DNA of 54,045 bases from positions 1-54,045 of the forward strand of contig JAKFVH010000192.1 in the NCBI GenBank assembly GCA_021732285.1, written 5' to 3'. Positions 1 through 10,009 of the stretch are shown here, in pieces. The stretch is from Reyranella sp. GTDB lineage: Bacteria > Pseudomonadota > Alphaproteobacteria > Reyranellales > Reyranellaceae. The notes beneath the pieces were generated by a model. It was not told where the DNA came from. It did no database searches and saw only the letters and a list, made by a program, of their open reading frames with translations. The translations under genes were made by a program, and so were the position numbers. Numbering within the stretch: the stretch's first letter is position 1; each line of letters begins with the position of its first letter.

Positions 1-17
1 CCCCCGTATAACGGGGG
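1..17. repeat. Short GC hairpin at window edge
   Basis: CCCCCGT (1-7) and ACGGGGG (11-17) form a perfect 7-bp stem with a 3-nt loop. There is no T-tract. It may be the terminator of a gene outside the window, or an edge of a palindromic repeat. Confidence 0.35.
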
Positions 18-65
18 AGGCAGGGATGTTGGCGCGCAACCTACGGGACAAGGTACACAGGGTCC

Positions 66-992
66 ATGGAATCGCTGGCGTTCGACACGCTGACCTTCGA
101 TCACCCCGCCGCCTGCCGGCCGGCCCGGCTGACGGCGAGCCTGCACCTGCCCGAGGCCAGCGGGCCGGCGCCCTGCATGGTGATCCTGACCTCGAGTGCG
201 GGCGTCCAGCGCCACCGCGAGCACTTCTATGCCCAGGCGCTGAACGAGGCCGGCGTCGCCGCCCTGATCGTCGACAGCTTCACCGGCCGCGGGGTGCGCC
301 GCACCGTCGCGGACCAGACTTTGGTGTCCGCCGCCCAGATGGAGGGCGACGCCTTCGCCGCCCTCGCCCTGCTGCGCGCCGACCGCCGCATCGATCCGGA
401 CCGGATCGGCATTATGGGCGTCTCCAAGGGCGGTGGTGCCGTCCTCAACGCCGCCATCGCCGTGCGCCAGCGCTGGCGCGAGGGCTTTCCGCACCTGTTC
501 GACCTGCACGTTGCGATCTGCCCCGGCGCCACCACGCAGCACCGTGATCCGGCGACCCACGGCAAGCCGATGTTCTTCATGTTGGCGGCGCGTGACGACT
601 ACACGCCGGCGCCGCTCGCCGTCGAATACGCCGAGCGCATGCGGGCGGCCGGCAACGGGCGCATCAAGGTCAAGGTCTACGGCAACGCCCATCACGGCTG
701 GGAATCGGTCGGGCCGGTGTTCGACATCAAGGACGCCGAGAACTGGTCGTGCTGCAGAAACTTCATAGAGGATGACGGGCGCCACTTCGTGGTGGCCGCC
801 GGCCGGGCGATGAGCGAGCCGGAATACCAGGCCTGGGCGCGCCGGCATTGCGTCACCAAGGGCGCCCGCGCGGGCGGCGGCACGGCCGAGCTGAAACAGC
901 GTGCGACGGCGGATTTGCTGGCCTTTTTGCGGGCCCATGGCTTCGCCTCTCCATGGACGAAGCGGGCGTTTCCTGCTATACACGCAGCGTGA
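66..992 (+). CDS. Dienelactone hydrolase-like alpha/beta hydrolase
   Basis: This 308-residue protein looks like a cytoplasmic alpha/beta-fold hydrolase of the dienelactone hydrolase type. The nucleophile elbow GVSKGG puts the catalytic Ser at residue 120. AARDDY (Asp177/178) and NAHHGW (His209/210) supply the likely acid and histidine. No signal peptide is seen. The gene ends in GTGA, where its TGA overlaps the GTG start of the L,D-transpeptidase gene by 4 nt, so the two are probably translationally coupled. The substrate cannot be read from the sequence. Its link to cell-wall cross-linking is only positional. Confidence 0.8.
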   Translation: MESLAFDTLTFDHPAACRPARLTASLHLPEASGPAPCMVILTSSAGVQRHREHFYAQALNEAGVAALIVDSFTGRGVRRTVADQTLVSAAQMEGDAFAALALLRADRRIDPDRIGIMGVSKGGGAVLNAAIAVRQRWREGFPHLFDLHVAICPGATTQHRDPATHGKPMFFMLAARDDYTPAPLAVEYAERMRAAGNGRIKVKVYGNAHHGWESVGPVFDIKDAENWSCCRNFIEDDGRHFVVAAGRAMSEPEYQAWARRHCVTKGARAGGGTAELKQRATADLLAFLRAHGFASPWTKRAFPAIHAA

Positions 993-2479
993 ATCGACTT
1001 CGCTTTACCGCCGCGTTGCTGGCGTTCTTGATCCCCCTTTCGGGATCCCTTCCCTCCCACGCCAATGAGACCCTTTGGACCGGTTCGAGCGCCAGCCGCG
1101 CGCGCGCCGATGCGCTCCTCAAGGCGATTCGCAGCGCGGCAGACCATGGGCTCGATCCCAAGTGGTACGGGCTCGCCGAGGTCGAGAAGGCGGTGGAGGC
1201 CGGCGCCGATCCCGCCACCGAGACCCTGCTCACGGCAGCCTTCGTCGCCTATGCGAGCGACCTGTCGACCGGGCGCGTGCGCGCCAACCGCATCGACAAG
1301 GACATCGACATCATCCAGCGCAAGGTCGAGCGCGCGGATCTGCTGAAGGCAGCGTCCGAAGCGGGCGACTTCGCCGCCTGGCTCGCCGACCTCGCCCCCA
1401 AGGGCGACTATCCGGTCCTGCAGAAAGTGCTCGCCGCGTGGCGCGACAAGCGTGGCAAGGCGGCCTTCACCCAGCTGCCCGACGGCAATCTTCTAAAACC
1501 CGGCATGACCGATCCGCGCGTGCCGATCCTGCGTAAGCGGCTCAGCGAGCTCGACCTCACCGTGCCTGAGCCGGCGGCGGGCGCGTCGCCCGAGCTCTAC
1601 GACGAGCCGCTGGCCGTCGTCGTCAAATCCTACCAGGAGACCAAGGGCCTCACGGTCGACGGCATCATCGGCGCCAAGACCACGCAGTCGCTCAACACCA
1701 CGATCGACGATCGCATCGAGCAGATCGTCGCCAACCTCGAGCGGCGGCGCTGGCTGCCGGCCGATCTCGGCAACCGCTATGTCTTGGTCAATGCCGGCGA
1801 CTATTCGATGATGTTCGTCGACGACGGCAAGGTCGCCTTCCAGAGCCTGGTGATCGTCGGCACGCCCAAGGACCCGACACCCGAGATCCAGTCGACCATG
1901 CGCGGCTTCCAGACCAATCCCTACTGGACCGTGCCGCAGTCGATCTCGGGCGAGGAATACCTGCCCATGCTGCGCCGCGATCCCAATGCGCTGCAGGCCG
2001 CCGGCTTCAAGATCTTCGAGAACTGGAGCGACGACACCGAGGTCGATCCGAGCGCGATCGACTGGAGCTCGATCCATCCGAAAGCCTTCCCCTATCGCAT
2101 CCGGCAGAACCCGGGCGCCGGCAATGCGCTGGGCTACATCTTCTTCCCGTTCCCCAACAAGTACGGGATCTACATGCATGACACGGCCAATCGCTGGCTG
2201 TTCACCGAGGGCAGCCGCAACTTCAGCCATGGCTGCATCCGCCTGCAGAACCCGCTCGACTTCGCCGAGAAGGCGTTCGGCGGGAAGAACGGCTTCAGCA
2301 AGGAGCGCGTGCGCCAGGTGATCGATGCCGGCCAGCAGGCGCACTACACGTTTCCGGAGCCGATCACGCTCTACGTGACCTATCGCACGGTGACGGCCGA
2401 TGCGGCAGGCGTCCCGACCTTCCGCGACGACGTCTACGGCCGCGACCGCCGCGTCGTGCGGGCGATGGCGAAGCCCTGA
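989..2479 (+). CDS. L,D-transpeptidase, YcbB/LdtD type
   Basis: This is a periplasmic peptidoglycan L,D-transpeptidase of 496 residues from the GTG at 989. That start overlaps the previous stop by 4 nt and gives a clean signal peptide (hydrophobic residues 7-19, cleavage after about SHA). Order: YcbB-type scaffold (about 30-170), peptidoglycan-binding domain (about 175-240, motif DGIIGAKTTQSLN), then the YkuD catalytic domain with SHGCIRLQNP and Cys416 as nucleophile. The domain order matches E. coli LdtD/YcbB, which makes 3-3 cross-links. Family assignment is firm. The exact donor (4-3 versus 3-3, or lipoprotein attachment) is not readable. Confidence 0.88.
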   Translation: MNRLRFTAALLAFLIPLSGSLPSHANETLWTGSSASRARADALLKAIRSAADHGLDPKWYGLAEVEKAVEAGADPATETLLTAAFVAYASDLSTGRVRANRIDKDIDIIQRKVERADLLKAASEAGDFAAWLADLAPKGDYPVLQKVLAAWRDKRGKAAFTQLPDGNLLKPGMTDPRVPILRKRLSELDLTVPEPAAGASPELYDEPLAVVVKSYQETKGLTVDGIIGAKTTQSLNTTIDDRIEQIVANLERRRWLPADLGNRYVLVNAGDYSMMFVDDGKVAFQSLVIVGTPKDPTPEIQSTMRGFQTNPYWTVPQSISGEEYLPMLRRDPNALQAAGFKIFENWSDDTEVDPSAIDWSSIHPKAFPYRIRQNPGAGNALGYIFFPFPNKYGIYMHDTANRWLFTEGSRNFSHGCIRLQNPLDFAEKAFGGKNGFSKERVRQVIDAGQQAHYTFPEPITLYVTYRTVTADAAGVPTFRDDVYGRDRRVVRAMAKP

Positions 2480-2480
2480 T

Positions 2481-2540
2481 GGGAGCGCGGGCCTCTGGCC
2501 CGCTCATGAGTCATGAGGCGGGCCAGAGGCCCGCGCTCCC
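2481..2540. repeat. Palindromic repeat filling convergent gap
   Basis: A near-perfect 60-bp inverted repeat begins one base after the L,D-transpeptidase stop and ends next to the rarA stop. Each arm holds its own hairpin (GCGGGCC-TCT-GGCCCGC). The apex is CTCATGAGTCATGAG (2503-2517). It is the simplest member of the family seen again at 6328-6469 and 51928-52054. It probably acts as a bidirectional terminator. Confidence 0.8.
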
Positions 2541-3830
2541 TTAGCGCTTCTTGGCTCTGAGCTTCTTCCAGTATTCCAGGCGCTTCAGGATCTCGCGCTC
2601 GAAGCCGCGTTCGACCGGCTGATAAAACTCCTCGCGCGCCATGCCATCAGGGAAGTAATTCTGGCCGGAGAAGCCGTCCTCGGCGTTGTGGTCGTATTCG
2701 TAGCCCTTGGCATAGCCGAGATCCTTCATCAGCCGGGTCGGCGCGTTCAGGATGTGCATCGGCGGCGTCAGCGAACCATGCTCTTTCGCCGCCCGCTTGG
2801 CGGCGCTGAAGGCGGTGTAGCCCGAGTTCGATTTGGGCGCCGTGCCGAGATAGATCACCGCCTGGGCGATGGCGAGCTCGCCTTCCGGCGAGCCCAGCCG
2901 GTCGTAGGTGTCCCACGCCGCCAAGGTCTGGGTGAGCGCGTTGGGATCGGCCATGCCGATGTCTTCAACGGCAAAGCGCACCAGGCGGCGGGCGATGTAT
3001 TTCGGGTCCTCGCCGCCGTCGAGCATGCGGGCGAACCAGTAGAGTGCGGCATCGACGTCGGAGCCGCGCAGGGACTTGTGCAGGGCGCTGATCAGGTTGT
3101 AGTGGGCTTCCTGCGCCTTGTCGTAGAGCGGCGCGCGCTTCTGCAACAGCGTCGCCAGGCGCGCCGGCGGCACCGGCCCCTTCTCCTTGAGCCCGGCAAG
3201 CTGCTCGGCGAGCGTGATCAGGTAGCGGCCATCGCCGTCGGCCATGGCGAAGATCGCCTGCCGGCCCTGCTCGTCGATCGGCAGCTTCCTGCCCAGCGCG
3301 GCCTCAGCGCGCTCCAGCAACTGGCCGAGCGCGGCATCGTCGAGCCGCTTCAGCACCAGCACCTGACAGCGCGACAGCAGCGCGGCGTTGAGCTCGAACG
3401 ACGGGTTCTCGGTCGTGGCGCCGACCAGGGTCACCGTGCCGTCCTCGACGTAAGGCAGGAAGCCGTCCTGCTGGGCGCGGTTGAAGCGATGGATCTCGTC
3501 GACGAACAGCAAGGTGCCCTTGCCGTCGCGGCGGCGCTGGCGGGCGGCCTCGAAGATGCGGCGCAGGTCGGCGACGCCGGAGAACACCGCAGACAAGGGT
3601 TCGAAATGCAGGTCGGTCTGCTCGGCCAGCAGGCGCGCGATCGTCGTCTTGCCGCAGCCCGGCGGCCCCCACAGGATAGCCGAGCCGAGCTTGCGCGCCG
3701 CCAGCATGCGGCCGAGCGGCCCCTCGGGTCCTAGAAGATGCTCCTGGCCTAAAATGTCGCCCAGCGTCTTGGGCCGCAGGCGTTCGGCAAGCGGTGTCGG
3801 GGCAAGCGCGGCGAAGAGCTCGGCCGGCAC
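2541..3830 (-). CDS. rarA: Replication-associated recombination protein A (AAA+ ATPase)
   Basis: RarA/MgsA is a clamp-loader-like AAA+ ATPase acting at stalled replication forks; its eukaryotic relative is WRNIP1. The 429-residue length is normal. Walker A is GPPGCGKTT (about 55-63), Walker B is LLFVDEIHRFN (Asp111-Glu112), and VGATTENPSF is the sensor-1 strand. The C-terminal MgsA domain contains GSDVDAALYW and DGGEDPKYIARRL. The gene starts 2 nt after the htrA stop, so it is probably the second gene of an htrA-rarA operon, a frequent arrangement in alphaproteobacteria. Transcription probably ends in the palindrome at 2481-2540. Confidence 0.95.
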   Translation of the reverse strand: MPAELFAALAPTPLAERLRPKTLGDILGQEHLLGPEGPLGRMLAARKLGSAILWGPPGCGKTTIARLLAEQTDLHFEPLSAVFSGVADLRRIFEAARQRRRDGKGTLLFVDEIHRFNRAQQDGFLPYVEDGTVTLVGATTENPSFELNAALLSRCQVLVLKRLDDAALGQLLERAEAALGRKLPIDEQGRQAIFAMADGDGRYLITLAEQLAGLKEKGPVPPARLATLLQKRAPLYDKAQEAHYNLISALHKSLRGSDVDAALYWFARMLDGGEDPKYIARRLVRFAVEDIGMADPNALTQTLAAWDTYDRLGSPEGELAIAQAVIYLGTAPKSNSGYTAFSAAKRAAKEHGSLTPPMHILNAPTRLMKDLGYAKGYEYDHNAEDGFSGQNYFPDGMAREEFYQPVERGFEREILKRLEYWKKLRAKKR

Positions 3831-3832
3831 GG

Positions 3833-5221
<1,389 letters not shown>

Positions 5222-5291
5222 TCGACCTCCAGTGTTCGGCCGGGATTTGCGGTCACTCTTATGTCAAATCAAGGGCCGAATCACCTGTGCT

Positions 5292-5307
5292 GGCACACTC
5301 ATTGCAG
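5292..5307 (+). promoter_or_regulatory. Sigma-54 type -24/-12 promoter
   Basis: TGGCAC-ACTCA-TTGCA matches the RpoN consensus TGGCAC-N5-TTGC(A/T), with exactly 10 bases between the GG and GC dinucleotides. It lies 29 bp before the ATG of the Bug-family gene and has the right orientation. A start site near 5318 would leave a short leader containing the AGGAG at 5326-5330. Sequence match only. Confidence 0.6.
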
Positions 5308-5335
5308 CGTTTTGGCGCACAAACAGGAGTGCCCA

Positions 5336-6325
5336 ATGAAACTCACCCGCCGTACCGCCCTTGCCGCCTCGATGGCAACGCTTGCTGCCCCCGCCGTCAA
5401 GGCGAGCCCGGGCTGGCCGACCAAGCAGCCGATCAAGCTTATCGCCACCTTCCCGCCCGGCGGTACGGCCGACACGATCTCGCGCATCCTGGCGCCCAAG
5501 CTCAGCGCCGGCCTTGGCACCCAGGTGGTGGTCGAGAACAAGCCCGGCGCCGGCGGCACCATCGGCTCGGACCTCGCCGCCAAGGCCACTCCCGATGGCT
5601 ACACCCTGGTGATCTCGCATGCCTCGCCGCTCGGCATTGCGCCCGGCATCTACCCCAAGCTGCCGTACAACGTGGTCACCGACTTCACCCATGTCACGCT
5701 GATCGGCCATACGCCCAACGTCCTGATCGTGCCGGCCGAGTCGCCCTACAAGACGCTGGCCGACTACATCGCCGACGCCAAGGCCAAGCCCGACCAGATC
5801 GCCTTCGGCAGCTCGGGCATCGGCTCCAACACCCATCTGATGGGCGAGCTGCTGTCGAGCGAGGCCGGGATCAAGCTGAAGCACGTGCCCTATCGCGGCT
5901 CGGCGCCGTCGCTGCAGGACATGCTGGCCGGCGCCATTCCCTCGATGTTCGATCCCATCACCACCAACGTGCCGCACATCAACTCGGGCAAGGTGAAGCT
6001 GCTGGCCGTGAGCTCGGAGAAGCGCATCGACATGTATCCCAATGCGCCGACCTTCGCCGAGCAGGGTTTCCCCAAGCTCACGACCTCGACCTGGGTCGGC
6101 GTCTCGGGCCCCAAGGGCATGGCGCCCGAGGTCACCGCGCGGCTCTACGAAGAGCTGCAGAAGGCCTACAAGGCGCCCGAGGTCGTCGAGCGCTTCAAGG
6201 AAGTCGTGCTGCTGCCCGGCGACAAGCCGATGACGCCGGCCGAGTACACCAATTTCATCGGCGACTTCGCGACCCTGTGGGCGGGAGTCAGCAAATCGGC
6301 GGGAATCCAGCTCGAGCTCGGCTGA
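5336..6325 (+). CDS. Bug-family tripartite tricarboxylate-type solute-binding protein
   Basis: This periplasmic binding protein of the TctC/Bug family has 329 residues. The ATG at 5336 has AGGAG five bases upstream, and the signal peptide begins MKLTRRTALAAS with a Tat-like twin arginine. WPTKQPIKLIATFPPGG, ADTISR, VVENKPGAGG and the HVPYRGSAP segment are family hallmarks. No TctA/TctB membrane genes lie beside it, as is common for the many orphan Bug proteins in these genomes, so the ligand is unknown. The sigma-54-like promoter suggests activator-dependent, nutrient-responsive expression. Confidence 0.9.
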   Translation: MKLTRRTALAASMATLAAPAVKASPGWPTKQPIKLIATFPPGGTADTISRILAPKLSAGLGTQVVVENKPGAGGTIGSDLAAKATPDGYTLVISHASPLGIAPGIYPKLPYNVVTDFTHVTLIGHTPNVLIVPAESPYKTLADYIADAKAKPDQIAFGSSGIGSNTHLMGELLSSEAGIKLKHVPYRGSAPSLQDMLAGAIPSMFDPITTNVPHINSGKVKLLAVSSEKRIDMYPNAPTFAEQGFPKLTTSTWVGVSGPKGMAPEVTARLYEELQKAYKAPEVVERFKEVVLLPGDKPMTPAEYTNFIGDFATLWAGVSKSAGIQLELG

Positions 6326-6327
6326 TT

Positions 6328-6469
6328 GCTGGGGGCGCGCCACTCCAGTGGCGCGTCTTCTCATGCTCTTCCGGACCGCGCGCACCCTGCGCGCTCATGA
6401 ATCATGAGCGAGCCGGAGGCTCGCGGTCCGGAAGAGCATGACGCGCCACTGGAGTGGCGCGCCCCCAGC
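6328..6469. repeat. Nested palindromic repeat between convergent genes
   Basis: Outer arms GCTGGGGGCGCGCC...GGCGCGCCCCCAGC contain a CGCCACT/AGTGGCG hairpin on each side. At their apex, between TCATG and CATGA, sits a second palindrome with CTCTTCCGGACCGCG arms. Its two inner tips differ in sequence (GCGCGC pair on the left, GAGCC/GGCTC on the right) but each is self-complementary. The innermost apex is CTCATGAATCATGAG (6394-6408). It fills the space between the Bug gene and nrdJ and is a likely bidirectional terminator. Confidence 0.8.
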
Positions 6470-9400
6470 TAACCGCAGCGGGAATAGCCGCAGTTCAGGC
6501 AAACGTCGCAGCCTTCCTGGTGCGTGAGGGCAGCGGCGCCGCAGTTCGGGCATTGGCCGAGCGCGGCTGCGGCCGGTCCGTCGCCGCCGGGCTCGCGCGC
6601 GCCGGCGGCGAGGCGCAGGCGCTGCTCGGCAGCCTCGGTGATGCGCGGCTGGTCGGCCGGCGCCAAAAAGCCGATCTCGACCAGATGGCGCTCGATCACG
6701 CCGCCGATCGCGGCCAGCAGCGAGGGCACGTAGCGGCCTTCCATCCACTGCCCGCCGCGCGGGTCGAACACCGCCTTCAGCTCCTCGACCACGAACGACA
6801 CGTCGCCGCCGCGGCGGAACACCGCCGAGATCATGCGGGTCAGCGCCACCGTCCAGGCGTAGTGCTCCATGTTCTTGGAGTTGATGAAGATCTCGAACGG
6901 CCGGCGGCGGCCGTCCTGCATGACATCGTTGATGGTGATGTAGATCGCATGGTCGCTGCCCGGCCATTTGATCTTGTAGGTGCGGCCCGGCAGCTCCTCG
7001 GGACGGTCGAGCGGCTGGGCGATGTAGACGACGCCGCTTTCACGCGCCGCCGGAACCAGTGACACGGCCTTCGACTCGGCCGGCTTCACCTCGAGCACTG
7101 CACCGGTCACGTCGTTGGGCCGGTAGGTCGTGCAGCCCTTGCAGCCCGTCGCATAGGCTTCCTCGTAGATGCCCTTGAAGGCTTCGAAGGAGATGTCGCG
7201 CGGCAGGTTGATGGTCTTGGAGATCGAGCTGTCGACATAGTCCTGCGCGGCGGCCTGCATCGCCAGGTGATCGGCCGGCGTGAGCGTCTGGGCATCGACG
7301 AAGATGTCGGCCGGCGGCGGCTCGCTGCCCTTGAGCGAGCGCCACACATGCATCGCATGATCCTCGACGCTCTCCTCGCGCTTGCTGCCGTCGGGCTGCA
7401 GCACGTGGCGCACGAAGGAGAAGGCGAAGACCGGCTCGATGCCGGAGGAGACGTTGTCGGCCAAAAGCGAGATCGTCCCGGTGGGTGCGATCGAGTTCAG
7501 CAGCGAATTGCGAATGCCGTAGCGACCGATCGCTGCGCGCACGTCGTCCGGCAGGGCCTTCACCGTCCCGCCGGCGAGATAGCGCGCGCGGTCGTACAGC
7601 GGGAAGCTTCCCTTCTCCGCGGCGATGTCGGCCGAGGCGAGATAGGACAGGCGCTGCACGGCGCCCAGCCACTCGCGCGTCAGCTTCACCGCCTCGGGCG
7701 AGCCGTAGCGCACGCCGCAGAAGATCAGCGCATCGGCGAGCCCCGTCACACCGAGCCCGATGCGGCGCTTGGCCTTGGCCTCACGCTCCTGCTGCGGCAG
7801 CGGGAAACGCGAGACGTCGATAACGTTGTCGAGCATGCGCACGGCGAGCAGCACCAAGCGCTCCAGCGCCTCGTCGTCGAGCCGCGCACGCGGCGTGAAC
7901 GGCTCCTTGACCAGCGCGCCGAGATTGATCGAGCCCAGCAGGCAGGCGCCATAGGGCGGCAACGGCTGTTCGCCGCAATTGTGCACGTACAGGCCGTTGG
8001 CGTCGAAGGCGTTGATGCCGGGAGTCTGCGCGTCGAAAACTTCCGCCATCCCATCAGGTTCGACACTGTCGATCTCGACCACGAACCGCTCGCGATTGGG
8101 CGTCCGCCGGTAGGCTGTCAGCAGACCGTTCAACCGTAGCGACTTGTCGCCATCGGCGAAGCCGACGTGCTCGGCGAACACGCCGACGCTGTCGCCCGCA
8201 ATCACCAATTCATGCTGCGCGGCACAATCGTAGAGACGCTGGCCGCCCTTTCCGTCGGGCATCAGCCGCTGGCCCGACGGACGCCGCTCTCGATAGATCG
8301 AGGAGGTAATGCCCAGCCGCAGCAACATGCGCTGGACGGTTTCCAGAGTCGCGGGGTTGCTCTGGCTCAGCCGTACACTGACGCCTTTCGCCTGGGTGCC
8401 CTGCACCGATCCGTCACTGTCGAACAGGCCGCGCAACAGGCCGCGATGGAAATCGGACGAGGTCCTTTCCATCGCTGCGGTGAGCGTCTTGTTGCCCGGC
8501 GCCATTCCAAACGACCCAGCCAGCGCCTTGACCGCGCCCAATGAAAGTCGCCACTCGTTGCGCCCCTTGACCTCGACCCAGCCGCCAAAATCGGCGCGAT
8601 GCGGCAACGTCCGTGCTGCAGCGAGAGCGGCCTCCATGACGCCGTCTACGCCGGCGCGCATCTCAGCACCATTGGCTACCTGGGCCGGCCGCCAGACGCT
8701 GATGACGGCCTTGTCCTGCTTCAAGGTCCCGTCACCCACCAGCAGGCCGAGCAGATAGCCTTCCGCTTCGCTGTGGTCGCCCGGCCAATGCGGCGCCGTG
8801 CGATGGTCGTGCAGAACGACCTGATCACCCGGCTCGAGTGACGAGGCGGCAACCCATTCGGTGTCTCGCGACCAGCGCGTGAGGCGATTGACCTTCAGCA
8901 CCAGATGATCGTCCGTCAGGCGCAGCCCATGGCCCGCCTTGGTGCGAAGCTGGCGGACCGGCTTGACGCCAGTGGCAAAAAATCCGGACGCGTCGCTGTC
9001 GAAGTCCTTGCCGTCGACCCTGGCGACGAACTGCCGACCGATCAAATCGCTGACCTGCCGCGGTCCAGCCGAGGTATGGATCCAACTATCCGCGGTGACG
9101 CACGGATTGGTCGCCTGGATGCTCTCGCAGTAGTGCAGGTTGTTCCGCCGGTTGACGCGATCGATGAAGATCACGCCGGGCTCGGCGACCGCGTAAGTGG
9201 CGCGCATGATGCGCTCCCACAGGGCGCGCGCCTTCAGCGTGCGGAAGACCTTGCCGCCGAACACGAGGTCCCAGTCAGCGTCTTCCTTCACCGCCTTCAT
9301 GAAGGCGTCGGTGACCAGCACCGAGACGTTGAACATGCGCAGCCGCTTGGGGTCGCGCTTGGCGTCGACGAAGTCTTCGATGTCGGGATGGTCGCAGCGC

Positions 9401-9894
9401 AGCGTCGCCATCATTGCGCCGCGTCGGCTGCCCGCGCTCATGATGGTGCGGCACATCGAATCCCAGACATCCATGAACGAGAGCGGACCCGAGGCGTCGG
9501 CGCCGACGCCCTTCACCGGCGCGCCGCGCGGACGCAAGGTCGAGAAATCGTGCCCGATGCCGCCGCCCTGCTGCATGGTGAGCGCCGCTTCGCGCAGGTT
9601 CTCGAAGATGCCCGACATGTCGTCGGGAATGGCGCCCATGACGAAGCAGTTGAACAACGTGACGGTGCGGCCGGTGCCGGCGCCGGCGATCACGCGGCCG
9701 GCCGGCAGGAACTTGAAGCCCTGCAGCGCCTCGTGGAAGCGGCCGGCCCACAGCTCGGGATCGCGTTCCGGCGCCGCGAGGGCGCGCGCGACCCGCCACC
9801 AGGTCGCGTCCAGATCGGCGTCCGCGGCCCCTGAGGCATCGCGGAAGCGGTATTTCATGTCCCAGATACGCTGGGAGACCGGAGCCCAATCCAT
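6469..9894 (-). CDS. nrdJ: Adenosylcobalamin-dependent ribonucleotide reductase with intein
   Basis: Class II ribonucleotide reductase makes deoxyribonucleotides using an adenosylcobalamin-generated thiyl radical. The ORF has 1141 codons, of which 375 (residues 265-639) are an intein; the spliced enzyme would have 766 residues. Redox Cys83 (LFNCFV) pairs with Cys651. The radical site is NP-CGEQPLPPYG, whose Cys640 immediately follows the intein. By family knowledge these match Thermotoga NrdJ Cys134, Cys333 and Cys322. The C-terminus is a zinc-ribbon-like CPNCG...CLNCGYSRCG tail. An SOS-type promoter lies about 120 bp upstream (10010-10037). The gene converges on the Bug-family gene across a palindromic repeat. 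Confidence 0.93.
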   Translation of the reverse strand: MDWAPVSQRIWDMKYRFRDASGAADADLDATWWRVARALAAPERDPELWAGRFHEALQGFKFLPAGRVIAGAGTGRTVTLFNCFVMGAIPDDMSGIFENLREAALTMQQGGGIGHDFSTLRPRGAPVKGVGADASGPLSFMDVWDSMCRTIMSAGSRRGAMMATLRCDHPDIEDFVDAKRDPKRLRMFNVSVLVTDAFMKAVKEDADWDLVFGGKVFRTLKARALWERIMRATYAVAEPGVIFIDRVNRRNNLHYCESIQATNPCVTADSWIHTSAGPRQVSDLIGRQFVARVDGKDFDSDASGFFATGVKPVRQLRTKAGHGLRLTDDHLVLKVNRLTRWSRDTEWVAASSLEPGDQVVLHDHRTAPHWPGDHSEAEGYLLGLLVGDGTLKQDKAVISVWRPAQVANGAEMRAGVDGVMEAALAAARTLPHRADFGGWVEVKGRNEWRLSLGAVKALAGSFGMAPGNKTLTAAMERTSSDFHRGLLRGLFDSDGSVQGTQAKGVSVRLSQSNPATLETVQRMLLRLGITSSIYRERRPSGQRLMPDGKGGQRLYDCAAQHELVIAGDSVGVFAEHVGFADGDKSLRLNGLLTAYRRTPNRERFVVEIDSVEPDGMAEVFDAQTPGINAFDANGLYVHNCGEQPLPPYGACLLGSINLGALVKEPFTPRARLDDEALERLVLLAVRMLDNVIDVSRFPLPQQEREAKAKRRIGLGVTGLADALIFCGVRYGSPEAVKLTREWLGAVQRLSYLASADIAAEKGSFPLYDRARYLAGGTVKALPDDVRAAIGRYGIRNSLLNSIAPTGTISLLADNVSSGIEPVFAFSFVRHVLQPDGSKREESVEDHAMHVWRSLKGSEPPPADIFVDAQTLTPADHLAMQAAAQDYVDSSISKTINLPRDISFEAFKGIYEEAYATGCKGCTTYRPNDVTGAVLEVKPAESKAVSLVPAARESGVVYIAQPLDRPEELPGRTYKIKWPGSDHAIYITINDVMQDGRRRPFEIFINSKNMEHYAWTVALTRMISAVFRRGGDVSFVVEELKAVFDPRGGQWMEGRYVPSLLAAIGGVIERHLVEIGFLAPADQPRITEAAEQRLRLAAGAREPGGDGPAAAALGQCPNCGAAALTHQEGCDVCLNCGYSRCG
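7978..9102 (-). mobile_element. Intein with LAGLIDADG homing endonuclease in NrdJ
   Basis: The coding segment for 375 residues starts at Cys265 (CVTADSWIHT, block A) and ends at VHN before the +1 extein Cys (codon 7977-7975). Block B is LRLTDDHLVL with the TxxH residues. Two LAGLIDADG-type motifs are visible, YLLGLLVGDG (Asp388) and LLRGLFDSDG (Asp494), so the homing endonuclease looks intact. The C-terminal NGLYVHN/C supplies His, Asn and the nucleophile for splicing. Insertion splits the NPCGE catalytic loop directly before the radical cysteine. All splice-junction residues are present, so it is probably active. Confidence 0.92.
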
Positions 9895-10009
9895 CGTCCG
9901 AACCTTCGCTTACTCTGTGGCGGCGGATTTCCGCATTTTCCGCTACCCCCTCCGACCACTCGCTTCCGGGCAGTAGGACATGGGTCGGCTCTGCCTTTCT
10001 GAACAGAGT

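Noticed and set aside
26..547. Arg/Pro-rich open frame overlapping the first hydrolase gene
   Set aside because: It is an out-of-frame shadow with composition typical of GC-rich alternative frames.
2481..2540. Intrinsic terminator with T-tract at the convergent repeats
   Set aside because: The stems are strong but no U-rich tail follows any of them, so a classical rho-independent terminator cannot be claimed; only a probable terminating role is stated.
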